Shown here in pieces: positions 1 through 11,173 of a stretch of 64,000 nt of DNA. The DNA is from Diprion similis. Lineage: Eukaryota > Arthropoda > Insecta > Hymenoptera > Diprionidae. Numbering within the stretch: the stretch's first letter is position 1; every line of letters begins with the position of its first letter. The DNA lies in contig NC_060110.1 in assembly GCF_021155765.1 (NCBI RefSeq), positions 17,692,001 through 17,756,000 on the forward strand, written 5' to 3'. A model generated the notes under the pieces. The model had not been told where the DNA came from. It worked only from the letters and a program-made list of their open reading frames with translations, and did not search any database. Position numbers and translations under genes: made by a program.

Positions 1-1783
1 CAATGGGTGTTTTTTACACTTTGACCGAATTTTACTGCTCTCATAATAATATCAGTACACTTTCCCAAATATGTAATCTGAAGAATTGGATTGGGCTCAA
101 GATTGTAGACATCTCAAATAATCCAATTGATTGCACGAGTTTATGCAAGAAGTTTATAATATTCCACATATCCAAGGTCGAAGTAAGATGATCGACACTC
201 AATAGTTTCTCCGTATAAAAACCTGCTATTCAAATTGACTGTTCGTGACCAGTTTTGATTATTTTCATTGCATTGCGGCATTCACAGTATCATTATAACG
301 CAATACAATATTGATATTATAACACCACATGCGAATTTTTTTCCATTTTTAGAACAGTCAGCTTTTACGTACGCTAGTCTGCGAATTTTCATTATTATCT
401 GTAGGGTGAAACCCTTGCCATCATATTTCACTTGCTATCTGCTGCATTTACAAGTTGGCGTAACATGATTCTTTCGATTATTGGAATCCTTAAAAGTTGA
501 AGTCTTAATTCTCCATGATTAGTATGTCGGTGGTGAGTGTGTGACCAGTTCGGATATATTAGAAGCGAATCAAACATTTGGGGGTTCTTTGGACAAGGAC
601 ACGATTGTTAACATGCCGAATGTCAATAATCTGCAAAATCTCAAGCAGCTCAGCATCACTAACTGTGCTATAAAAAAAGTATTTGAGATACCTTCTGGAC
701 GCTTACAAAATTACGTATCACTTGCATTTAAATCTGATCTGATTTGCTACTACCAATTGTGTGGTCGAGACAAGTCTTGGATTCTCTGAAATTTCTCTAA
801 CCGTTGATGGTTACAGGTGAATCTGACAGAGGATCTCCTACCCAATCTCGAAAGTTTGGATCTTCGACAGAACCAAATCACAACTTTGTGCGGTCTCCAT
901 ACTCTGAAAAAGTTGCAAACATTAAGTCTGAGCCACAACCAAATCGGGAGATCGATGACTGTTTATCAGAAAGATTTAGTCCTGCCCAAACTTTTATTTC
1001 CCAATTTGGTTACTCTCTTCTTAGATCACAATGGCATTCGATCTCTGGTGGAATTTAATTTTCAAAGCATGCCGATGCTAAAATATCTCTTCTTGCAACA
1101 CAACGAGTTGCAGGACGTCAATGGTACCGAAAATGATAATTCACGATTTCAGTGTATCCTTCGTGTTCGATCGATACGAAATACAGGGTGAGTTTTTTCC
1201 AGTGTCCCATTGAGAGGAGCTTGGCTGTGCTTAGATTCCACATGTCTCCACGAGAAAACTCACCCTGCATATTTTTTTTCACATACTCATGTAAATTTAA
1301 TACAAATTATTTGACAGGAGTGCAAGGCTGTGCGGGATTGGAAACTTTGGTGGTGGATCATAATAAAATTCAAATGATTACAGAAGAGGATTTTCACTCG
1401 GAAAATAATATTAGATCATTTCTCTCAGAGTACAATAAAATAAAATTTCTGAACTTTGTCAGACGTCTTTCAAAAATTGAAAAGCTATTTGTCTCTAACA
1501 ACAAATTGTCTGTGCGTAACGATCAATTTAATAATTCTTCAATGCTTTGTCATCGCGATTTGTAATCCGACTATACTTATCTAATAGTTTCTGAATTTTC
1601 GCATAGGACAAGGATCAGATCAAGAACCTAGGCCAATTAAAACGTCTGAAGGAAATCACAATACTCGGAAATCCTCTTTGCAAAAGAACAAATCATTACA
1701 AGCTCGCTTTGCAAGCTCTGGTCACGTTGAGGCGTATCGACGGTCATTCAGTAATGCCGAAAGACTATTTAGACGATGAATAG
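1..1783 (+). CDS. Lrrc9: Leucine-rich-repeat protein, LRRC9-like, C-terminal part (5' end outside window)
   Basis: Five exons join in phase: up to 182, 523-714, 817-1123, 1318-1511 and 1607-1783 (TAG). All junctions are GT-AG and preserve the frame (phases 0, 0, 1, 0). The product is a run of SDS22-like leucine-rich repeats, for example LESLDLRQNQITTL, LVTLFLDHNGIRSL, LKYLFLQHNELQDV and LETLVVDHNKIQMI, ending in an LRR cap (ITILGNPLCKR, then LRRIDGHSV). The order of features, with EFYCSHNNIS, then NLKN, a capping IFH segment, a linker with FGGSL and a second LRR block, fits my memory of the C-terminal region of LRRC9, a large LRR protein of uncertain function. The family call is from recall, not a search. 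The first exon may extend left of base 1. The intron at 1124-1317 contains a small inverted-repeat element. Confidence 0.72.
1184..1267. repeat. Small inverted-repeat element in LRRC9 intron
   Basis: CAGGGTGAGTTTT at 1184-1196 is the exact reverse complement of 1255-1267. The 84 bp between the outer ends lies wholly inside the intron 1124-1317. It looks like a very short non-autonomous transposon remnant or hairpin; no clear target-site duplication is visible. Confidence 0.6.
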
Positions 1784-2409
1784 TATATTTTAACGATTAC
1801 AATTATGTCTGTGCGATATTCTACGAGTGTAATATTAAGTCTTTTTAACAATGCCATGTAAATACTATCGAAACACTAAATGTTTTGATTTCTGAACAGT
1901 CTTTTGAAATTTCTGTATGACGCAATAATCTTATTCTATGAATGTACTTTGGTTATCTAAACAGAAATATTTCATAATATATGGTCACTGAAGGTAGGCA
2001 CCATGCTGAACAAGTCAGCAGGTACACGTAAATTTCATATTTTCCTATAGTAGAAAATTCCATTGAAATGACCATCTAACTGCGACATTATTGCATCAGT
2101 GCTGCTTAGGCTTTGATGATAATCATAATACATGAGATTTTCCTCGGTCGATAACGACTGATTATAGCATTCTTTTGAAATTTAGTTACAGATTTGGTAT
2201 ACACATACATTGTTCCACGTCTAAATGGGGGAATCAGTAGGTCAGAGGTCATAATGCCTCCAAAAGCCATCGCAGAGTTCATCTTTGAGATCCGTAGACT
2301 CAAGACCTAGTGAAGAATTGTTTGGCATGCACACTCGCAGTCTAACGACCACGTTATTACCTATTTGAAATATTTTACAAGTAGTATCACTGTTGATACG
2401 TTGCATACA
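1784..2409. other. Intergenic, LRRC9 to EndoU
   Basis: AT-rich sequence between two plus-strand genes. It should hold the 3' UTR of the LRR gene and the promoter of the EndoU gene, but I see no canonical AATAAA or TATA box that I would assign to either. No coding segment is supported. Confidence 0.5.
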
Positions 2410-5400
2410 ATGCGAAGCAAACGATGGACAGGATTCTTCATGGTTGCAATCACCATTTTTGTTGGTAAGTTTACGACCATCTGTAAGGCATCGTTTAGCC
2501 TGCTAAAGAAATGAAGCTTTTAAGATTCTCAAAAACTCATTATGTGCAGTTGCAAATAAATTATTGGGTAAAATATTACACACAAAAAACATATCATATT
2601 CGTATTGAATTGACATTTACCCTTAAAATACGGCATAATGAAAAACCATGAAAAGACGGCGAGTAGACCGCCAAGAAATTCTGTTGAAACACGATTCACC
2701 TGCATTTGGGTTTAGCCAACTGTTTTGCGAATATATAGTTACGAATGCATAATATCTTGATATGAAATTAAGTAAGAGTTCGTGAAAGAAAAAATTGATC
2801 GATACAATAAATATTACGTATCCGATACGTAATATCTGGTAAGTTCATGCACCTCTTAGTATAGGCTTACAACAAAATGCAATAATCGGTGTTGCAATAT
2901 TGTAATTGTCATTTTTTGTAATTATCAACATTTCAATAACTGTTTTAATACAGATGTTTTTGTTGTTTCACGTTAGAAAACATTTTGCTTCCGCATGGTA
3001 AAAATAGTTACACACACACGCACACGTATGTATACATATTTTTAATATTTTTAAAATAAACGTTTACCTTCTGAACATAATATTAAAGCATAAATATTAC
3101 ACGTTCGAAAAACAATAATATTTTGAACTGAAAAAATAATTCATTGTAATCATATACTGTTTTTACGCAATACATATATTAGGGTTATTTTTTTTCGACT
3201 ATTTTTTTTTCAGTCCCCACCTAAAGTTTTGTTGGATATGTCGAACCAAAAATTGCCTGAGAGTTATAGCCCTTAATATTAATATTAAGTACTTTCCCTG
3301 GGCGTGAAAAGATATTGTCATATTGCAATATTTAATAGTTTAATGATACCCATTTTTCTTTTGCCCAATTTTCATTGAACTATTGTGATTTTCTATTGTG
3401 ATCACATATTGCTCTTATAAAACTACTTTTGATACTGACTGTCGTAAATCCATACGGTAGAAAGATATTCTTATTCCTAGTAATACTATAATGATATTTT
3501 AAAGATTCAAGCGAGAAGCGATAGTATAAATTTAAAGGATTGTTATTGATGTTAAATTTATTCTTATTTACAATTTTTAATAGTTTATTCTGATGTTTTT
3601 CCAAAAGATTTAAGCAATTAGAGTATGGTATGGAAAAATGCATAATACAGCATCATCAATGTTTCAGTTATTATAATCTTGGAGAGCTTATGAAATAACC
3701 GTTAAATATTTTGTTGTGTTTTGAATGTATTCAATATGCTTATCGCATTTCATTTTGCAGTCAAATTTAACTCCCAAGTTCCTACATGTTTCAACTCTAC
3801 TTAAGATTTACCCGTTATCTGAGATATTTAAGTTTACCAGAACGCTAGTGCAGTGGTAACCAAAGGTCATATAAACAGTTTTGTCAATAATTAATGATAG
3901 CTTATTTAACGCCTATATAAAGCCAGCCATTGATAACAAAGTCAAGAAAAAATTCTGAGAAGTCCCGGCATATTTCAAGCGAAGCATATTAAGTGACTTG
4001 AAGTATAAAGTCTATAAAAGTTGAAATTTTTTAACGTTGTATTAATTGTGATCCTCAGGATGCATGGGAAAAAAGGAAAACAACGTCACCAAGTCGGAAC
4101 TAAAGCAGTTGACGGAAGAACTTTATGGCAATGAAGATCGGAACTTTCAATCTCATGTTGAGATCAATTTTCAGGGCAAATTGACGAAGAGGAAATTCAG
4201 CGACGTTGCGCCCCAACCGTAAGACAATTGTGGCTCATCTAATCCATAAAATCCAGATGTAGATTTAATAATTATCTCAGACATTCAATGTTCTTGAGAG
4301 CATGTTGTAAAAATATTATTGTTATTATGATGTGGCGATTACCGCTCTAGCGTTGAAAATCTTGTAGTAATACTAGAATCAATTCTGCACTAGATGACAG
4401 ATAACCAAAGACATGCATATGATTTCGGCATATAGGTTGTTAGCCGTGGATGACGAGATTCTTGAAAATCCAGTAGTAAAAAGCCTTCGCAAGTTGTTCG
4501 ACAATTACGAAATGGATACGAGTAAAATGGAGAATGTAACCCCTGAGGAAAGAGGGGAAGAAGAAAGGTTTCTGGACGCTTTACTCGAGACTCCCTCGAT
4601 TAATCGTACGATGAACTTCTTGTCCGATCATGGCCTTTTCGGAAATGGCAATCGCACATACAGAGAAATACTTAAGCATGTTTGGTTCTATCAGTATCCA
4701 AGACATCAAAGAATCAATGTAGCTACAAGTTCAGCGTTCGAGCATATTTTTTGCGGGGAATTGAAAAATGGCAGACAATTAATAGGTTTTCACAATTGGG
4801 TATCTTTCAACAATGCCGAGAGGTCTGGTGACATGGAATACTGGGGATACAGATGGAAGAGGTCCTTGGCAAATGTGAGTTAAACTGTGATTGTAAGACA
4901 GACGTCGATGGATTCATTATGTTATAAGTGTGAAAATGGTGGCTAACAACTTCACTGCACTTTTTAGAAATTCTATCATGGACCAGAAATGTGAATTTCA
5001 AACGCTCAATGCTTCATTCTTCGAAAACTGAACCAGGAAGTGTACAGTTAGCACTAATACATCAATCTTCTTCTTGGTTTTTTTTTTCTTTTGTTTTCTT
5101 GATAACTCTATTACCTGCACCGAGTGTGTAATAACTTATTTTGCGGTGCATAAGTATCATAGGTATATACATACATAAAGTCATGGTCAATTCAAACGAA
5201 CCATTCATTACATCGGTGATACCGATTTGTAATTATTGTGAAATCCGTAGACGGAATTTTTTATTTTCATGGACAAGCATTTTGTTTTTGTGTACTTTGG
5301 TTTAAAAGATTTCCGGTAGGACGAGTCGTGTGAGTCGGTAAAGTCTCCGATGACGATCACGAATTCATTTAGCGCGCGATGGAGATCGTGATTACACAAG

Positions 5401-6266
5401 TCTTAGCTTAAGTGTTGCTTCGGTCAATATGTATTACCGTAATTAAGGTCTTAAAAATGTCAAGGTCGTAAAAAAATATATGACCTACTCTGAGCCCACT
5501 ATCTTACGGTTCTTATTTGTAGGCTCAGAGTAATAGCTATTTATGTGGCATGCCCGTAAACCGCCTGTTTTTTTGGCAAGGACAAAGATTTCAGGACCAG
5601 CTGAAGGCGAGCCGGAAGCGAGCCGGAAGCGAGCCGGAAGTGAGTACTGAAATTATCCGAGTCAAAAACCGGTTTACGGGCATGCCGCATACAATATTTT
5701 TTACGGTATGAGCATTGAAAAGCAAAACGAAGAGTGAGGTTATGTCGCGTTCTGTTCGACGAAGCTACTTTATTCGGCAGTTTGCGATGCGCACTTCGAA
5801 CTGCGCATCAAAACTGCGGAATAAAGACTTTATTCCGCGACTTCGTTCGCTGCCGTGTAAAGCGTTACTTTACGCAACGAAAACTGCCACAAAAAGTGAA
5901 CTTTTCAATGTCCATGCCTTAAAAAAGAAATTCTACTCAGTTTTACTTGTGTTTCTTCGAATATCATATTGCCAGAAGTGTTTACCGTTCTGCAGATACT
6001 TAATATTAAAAATAATTCTTTTTCAGACCACCATTCCCGCCGTGGTATATGCGACCTACCGTTACGTTGGAAAGGTGAAGTCGTCGTCATTTTTTGTCGG
6101 AACTTCGCCAGAGTTGGAAATATCCTTGTATACACTTTGCTATTTTGCAAGACCTGATAAATACTGCCATATATCGATGGATGGAACCAATTTCGGAATC
6201 CGCACCAACGTTATGAGACATATTGGTCGTGAGGCTCACTTAGCTTCAGCATATGCGACACTGTGA
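2410..6266 (+). CDS. Secreted poly(U)-specific endoribonuclease (EndoU/XendoU family)
   Basis: Four exons (2410-2464, 4059-4218, 4436-4874, 6027-6266) join in phase to give 297 residues, about the size of single-domain XendoU. Residues 1 to about 20 form a signal peptide (basic start, then FFMVAITIFVG), so the protein probably enters the secretory pathway. The XendoU core fills residues 70-297. The two family catalytic histidines fit H175 in FEHIFCGE and H191 in GFHNWVSF; the catalytic lysine is probably K236 (K234 is the alternative) just before SSSFFVGTSPELE. The C-terminal block LYTLCYFARP is typical of the family. EndoU enzymes cut single-stranded RNA at uridines, using Mn2+ in XendoU, and leave 2',3'-cyclic phosphates. 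The start ATG is the only one that adds a signal peptide. A polyadenylation signal AATAAA lies at 6595-6600. Introns 1 and 3 carry repeats annotated separately. Confidence 0.88.
3370..3980 (-). mobile_element. Decayed non-LTR retrotransposon (LINE) reverse-transcriptase fragment
   Basis: On the minus strand, inside EndoU intron 1, the translation (several frames, with stops) reads like the C-terminal end of a LINE polymerase: LSLIIDKTVYMTFG, then a segment with RNLGVKFDCKMKCDKHIEYI, then an open stretch at 3380-3643 with LLEKHQNKLLKIVNKNKF and SLESLKYHYSITRNK. This pattern (IDKT.YM.FG, YLG..FD..L.W..HI, LQ.K.LKIV) is common at the end of jockey- or RTE-like ORF2. Frameshifts and stops show the copy is dead. 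Its orientation is opposite to the host gene. The clade is not resolved and the boundaries are approximate. Confidence 0.72.
5486..5532. repeat. Short perfect hairpin in EndoU intron 3
   Basis: TACTCTGAGCC at 5486-5496 is mirrored by GGCTCAGAGTA at 5522-5532, an 11 bp perfect stem with a 25-base loop. It sits just left of the larger inverted-repeat element at 5542-5691. Confidence 0.6.
5542..5691. mobile_element. 150 bp inverted-repeat element with internal GC-rich tandem repeat
   Basis: The ends form 22 bp inverted repeats with one mismatch (5542-5563 and 5670-5691; core GGCATGCCCGTAAACCG). The interior contains three copies of an 11 bp unit, GCGAGCCGGAA, at 5607-5639, far more GC-rich than the surrounding intron. 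The structure looks like a MITE or foldback element. No transposase is encoded. I saw no other copy in this window. Confidence 0.6.
5768..5838. repeat. Long imperfect hairpin next to a perfect palindrome in EndoU intron 3
   Basis: CTTTATTCGGCAGTTT...GATGCGCA starting at 5768 pairs with TGCGCATC...AAAACTGCGGAATAAAG ending at 5826, giving a stem of about 25 bp with small interruptions around a short loop. GCGGAATAAAG at 5816-5826 then forms an 11 bp perfect palindrome with CTTTATTCCGC at 5828-5838, around a single base. The two structures share an arm and so could alternate. Confidence 0.55.
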
Positions 6267-8450
6267 AGACCATGAGTGTAATTCAGCATTTTTCAACATT
6301 ATTAGTCTTATTCTCGAAGAGTGGCGTTTCATCTTAAAAACAGATTCAATACCTGCACTTCTCATGAGCCTTAACTCTTCATACGCGGGGGGTTACAGTA
6401 TAAAATACATAGGAACTTTAGTATGGTCAGATTGGTCGCATGAAATCGAATCTTTCGAATATCTCGTAATTTTAAACTCTAAATTACAGTGCAAGGATGA
6501 TGTTGATATTTAATTATTTGTTTTCAACTGGAAAAAAGTGATTCAATTATTTACCGTATTTTATACTTTATACTCAGAACGAGTTTTATGAAATAATAAA
6601 GGCATTAATGTTTTTTTGAATTGAAAAAAATGTCTTCACGAGTTTACTGCAGTTAGTGCTCTCCGTATGCCGAGGCATTATTCTTACGAGGACTTGCGTA
6701 ACACTGCAGGTATACATTTCGTAATATTTATAAGATTATAGACAGCCTGCCGTTTACTGTTCAGCAAATTATCAACATTGACAATTATCCGCCTATAAAA
6801 TAACTGTCTGCAGATTCAATAACTTTGTTATTTTTCTTACGTTCCCCGTTAATCGCATGCAAATCGCGTTTGCACAAGTCACCATGTATCGTATTCGGGG
6901 GAATTTTATTTTTTCCCTTCTTGCCAGATACGTGAAATTGTTTGCAAGAACTTGGTCAATGCGTTGGAACGTCAGTGACACAGAAAGTTGAAATTATCTC
7001 CTCCGTGTGCGTATTCATAATGTATCACCCTTCTTTATCGAGTATAAAACTAATTTCGCAATTGGAATTCATAGAAATTATTATTCCAAAAGTTGGAGGG
7101 GCTAAGAATAGGTAGTTATTGCAGGAGAGATACTCTAAAAAATGACGGTTTTTATTCTTTTACAGGAATGCAAATGTAGGAACTTATTAAAACTGTGAGA
7201 TTATGAAACCTTTCAATACTATTAATACCGTCAATAATATTTTCATGTTTTTGGTATTATCGTGTCAATGAACTTGGGGGATCACAGTCTCCTCCAAAAT
7301 GACTCGAGATAATAACTTAATCGAACAGTACGAGATATTTCAAACAGAATACACTTCGCAAAAACAATGAACTATACAAATGGTTTGCTCAATTCCGAAA
7401 ATAATTATAATGGTGTAATCGCTTATCTGCAACAGAAAAACATAGCTGTAGAAATTCATAAGGTGGGTATAGCCGGTTATTCATATAAACTTTATAAGTT
7501 GCTAAAGGACTGTGAGTGAGTCGAAGCGTGTCCTTTGTCTAGTCGTTTTCACCTCCTAACAATGGAAACCATTGCATTCATTCCCTTCAGAAGTAATCGA
7601 ATTACGATTAACTGATCACGACTCACATCGAGCCTGAAAAAAATATAAATAATTTCTTCTCAAATCGCCTCCATCTGATTGGCTGATTTTATTTCGCGTT
7701 TGAACGCAAACATGTTACGAACACCGCGTCCACTCATCAGTCACGCTATTCTTCAATTACAGCTATATAAGGTAATAAAGATACGTGAGATAATCATCTA
7801 AATTTTAATTTACACCTTTACTGGGACTTTATGACTTTTTGTTGCTATTTTCCGTTTACTCGGTGCATCAACCGCCTTGATTTATTGAAGGGTATAACTA
7901 ATCTTCAACTCCAGATTATTTATAACATAATATTTGTGGACAATACCACGGGCGTTCGACTTCATCTCGCAATCACATATATGTATAATATTAATATATT
8001 GATGTTTTCTCCACCGTTTCACCTGATCGTTGCGTGAACGTGTTGAAAATGGCTACACATGCTTACGTCAAAGCTGAAGACATCATGATCTACTATCGTT
8101 ACATAGTACTAGATTATGTCGCAACGTGCGCGTGATCATTTGCTCATTGATCATGGATACATACACATGTAAAAAATCGTTTGCAAATTTTTTCAACATA
8201 CCTTCGTCACATCGCGTGTTAGTTAATCGTAAGGGTCAATGTACATAAAAAAACTTCTGCGGCAGCTTGTGTAGCAAAAACATGTAGATGCGATAATCCG
8301 AATCGGTATGGAGTAACCTTGACATTGGCACGACTCTCAGGACAAGCAGGTACTACGCTTCTTTTTTTTTTTTTGTCTTTTTTGTGTAAATGGTTTTACC
8401 CTATCGTCTCTAGTGGATATGAAATTACTTTGAATTACTTAGTTTTACCA
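6267..8450. other. Intergenic, no gene supported
   Basis: Contains the EndoU 3' UTR as far as about 6620, then AT-rich sequence. Small open frames here (for example 6253-6513 and 7831-8037, plus) have no recognisable domain and no coding-like composition. I see no RNA gene. Confidence 0.5.
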
Positions 8451-8904
8451 CCACCCATATATTGGGTGGTTGATTTTTTAACTTTTTTTTCAAAGGTGTC
8501 ACTCGATAAATTTATGACAGAGACTGAACAAGACAAAAAAAAAATTATCGCAAAACCTGGTAGAGGTAGGAAAATATTTAGAGGTCGTTACCAATTATTA
8601 TAATATTTTTTATTTATTTTTATGTGTACACCTTACGAGCTTATATATAACATTAGTTTTTTTTTTGTATCACGGTCCGATTAATCGTTTACCAATCAAC
8701 AGCAAACTGCGTCTAACAATTGCGCAGTTGGCTGTTCTCATCTTTTATCCGAAAGATTAATCGTTTCGGAGAAGATTGGATAACGGTATTTAATACCGAA
8801 AAAGGAGATCATATCACCTCAATGTCCCTATTTCATTTTCATTTATGATTTTTGGGCCTAATTTTTGGGAAATTAAAAAAAAAAAGTTAAAAATCGAACC
8901 ACCC
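8451..8904. mobile_element. Putative 440 bp non-autonomous element with terminal inverted repeats
   Basis: GGGTGGTTGATTTTTTAACT from 8464 is inverted with few mismatches at the right end (AGTTAAAAATCGAACCACCC, ending 8904). Directly to the left, CCACCCA (8451-8457) pairs with TGGGTGG (8463-8469), as if a second end abuts the first. The interior has no coding sequence. The family is unassigned and the target-site duplication is unclear. Confidence 0.5.
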
Positions 8905-9705
8905 TAGTTTTCTACACTAAGTATTTTGAAATTTTTCATTCTCACGTAGTCGCAATATAAAGACGATTTCACGGCTGCTCATATCGCAAAGTCATATATG
9001 ATCGCCAGGTTAATAATACACGATTAGTTGCTTTTAGTGAAGCTTCATCAGGCTGCGTAAAAATCTCACGATCACGTGAACATCGGGGGGAAAAATTTTT
9101 TTCGTTGTGTTGAAAAAAAAATCGGGTATGTATTATCTTGCGAATGAAATCATTAGCGGGAATGGTATATTCCATTGAGGATTTATCTCATTTGATTACC
9201 CACGTACTGATATAATACAGAACAAAATTAATTTATGAGTTTATATGTTTTGAGACAGAGCACATTTTTTGATACAATTTTGATAACACTCGTGGAAAAC
9301 TTACTCTTTATTATGTAAACACCGTCTTGTTTTATCTCTGTTTAAATTCTATTTACATATATATTATATATACATCCGTTCGATAATCTATATTTCGTTA
9401 TACGCATATACATGTACCATATACATACATCAATTTCAAGGTATCTTTGAAATTTGCACGAGGATCATCGCTCGACTGTATACATTTACAATGATCTCAA
9501 AAAGGCATGTCTTACATTGGATTTAATCTAATCTTATTAAGCAACGTCAATTTATTTTACTGCTTTTTCGCTATTGTCGAGTCTTCTGTAGTGTGCACAA
9601 AATAAAAAGCACTGACCTACGACTTTGGTTGCGGCAACTTGTCGAATACTTCCACACATTTCACTTTTTGCTTTGAAATGATTATCTATCAATGATGCGA
9701 ATAAC

Positions 9706-10130
9706 ACCGGTCAACACGAGTTTTAAATCTGGATTCTAGACTTAAAATTTTGATTTCTTTCACGTTACTAATAAAGGAAAAAATAGTTTTATTAGATAAA
9801 GTCTGCTTTATCTAATATAACTATTAAAAGTTTTGTACAAACCAGAACGATGTTTCGGATTTTAAAAAAATTACCTTGTTTCTCAAACATTTATTGTGAA
9901 CAACAATTAAACAAACTTCAGTAACGCATTTGAATCACTTTGACTCAAAATTTTTCATGTGAAACTGAAGTTTGTTTAATTGTTATTTACACTAAATGCT
10001 TGAAGAAATAGGTAATTTTTCTTACACAAGCAAAATTTATCTAAAAAACCTATTTCTTCTTTTATTAGGTACGTGAAAGAAATCAAAATTTTGCATCTAG
10101 AACTTAGACTCAAAAATCGTGTTCACCGGT
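9706..10130. mobile_element. 425 bp imperfect palindrome (foldback/MITE-like element)
   Basis: Both ends start with ACCGGT (9706-9711 and 10125-10130) and continue as long inverted arms: the left arm reads inward through AAAATTTTGATTTCTTTCACGT near 9745-9770 and the right arm carries its complement near 10075-10100. Inner arms also pair (CAATTAAACAAACTTCAG near 9905 with CTGAAGTTTGTTTAATTG near 9965). The whole unit can fold on itself, with arms diverged by substitutions and small indels. It codes for nothing. It lies upstream of the Tps1 promoter. Confidence 0.7.
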
Positions 10131-11034
10131 TTAGTTATCAACGTAAAAAACACAAGAGCAAACTTTATAAGTAACAAATGAAGATTTTGGTTATCATTCG
10201 ATGTATAGAATCAGACTTTATTTACTTAAATATAAACACAAAATAAAAATAATTTTTTTTTTTCTCTTCGTAGCCTTGTCTAACGTATTAAAGTGTTGAA
10301 GGCTGGAAGAAGGAAGTATATAGTTTCAGGTCATTGTACATCGCATATTCGTCTATTTTCAGAAGTTAGTACAGTGCAGTAATTTGCATCTCATTGGTGG
10401 CAATCGTGTGAGCGGAATGACTAGTATTTCAAGTTCTATAATGAAGTGCATAATGTAGTAGCGTGACGTTTCAAAAGTAATCCACCGTTAAACGAGTAAG
10501 AGAAGGCCTTGTTTTCTATTCGAATCAAAAATGCGAGAAGTATAATTAATTTCTAAAAGTGTAACGATATTCCTTATTCAAGTGAAAATCCACCCCATCC
10601 AAGGAAAAGGAATTGAGGTGTTTCAAGTGAACGCGCCTTTTTCAGCGACTCTAGGGGGAAGCAGAATTCCCTATATATTTACCCATTGAACAAACGAGCG
10701 AATAGGCCACATTCCATGCGAAGGCTAAAATTTAAATCGATACACGTATCGGTTCGTATTTAAGTGAGCAGCAAATTAACGGGTGAACCGCGAAGCGTTC
10801 GTCGTTTTTTCTCGAAATTTCTGATTGATCCGAGCGCAACTTCAGACCGCACTTGTAAGGCCTGTGATGGTGTAATTGGTGGTGCAAAATCTGGGGGATT
10901 TGACGAAAGGTATTCACCACGTGTTACGCAAGGTTTGGCAAGACTGGTACGATGTATCTAGAATAGAATCGATTCGGCAGCCAACTCTCGTAGCAGCCGG
11001 CAGTCTGGTGGTAACTTCTCGAAGGATCATCCGG
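10131..11034. other. Upstream region of Tps1, no gene supported
   Basis: No coding segment is convincing. Overlapping small frames at 10732-11112 on both strands have no family features. This is the likely proximal regulatory region for the promoter that follows. Confidence 0.4.
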
Positions 11035-11173
11035 TATATAAAAACACCGAAGCCGGTAACCGGCGACGCGCAATTACACCGCTCCGCAAGAAACGAACAA
11101 TTCCATGTATAATTGGTGAATGTTTACTTGTGCGTAATTCTCAGACACAGTGTAACTAGTCCAACAATTTAAG
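11035..11173 (+). promoter_or_regulatory. Tps1: Candidate Tps1 promoter and 5' untranslated exon
   Basis: TATATAAAAA at 11035-11044 is a good TATA box, which would place the start of transcription near 11065. A strong splice donor follows (AAG at 11171-11173, then GTGAGTC), so a non-coding first exon of about 110 nt is likely. The next plus-strand gene is Tps1, with its start codon 5 kb downstream. Assignment to Tps1 is by position only. Confidence 0.42.

Noticed and set aside
5715-6026. Plus-strand ORF extending upstream of the last EndoU exon
   Set aside because: This part runs through hairpin repeats and ends at a clear acceptor (TTTTTCAG to 6026); only 6027-6266 fits the family.
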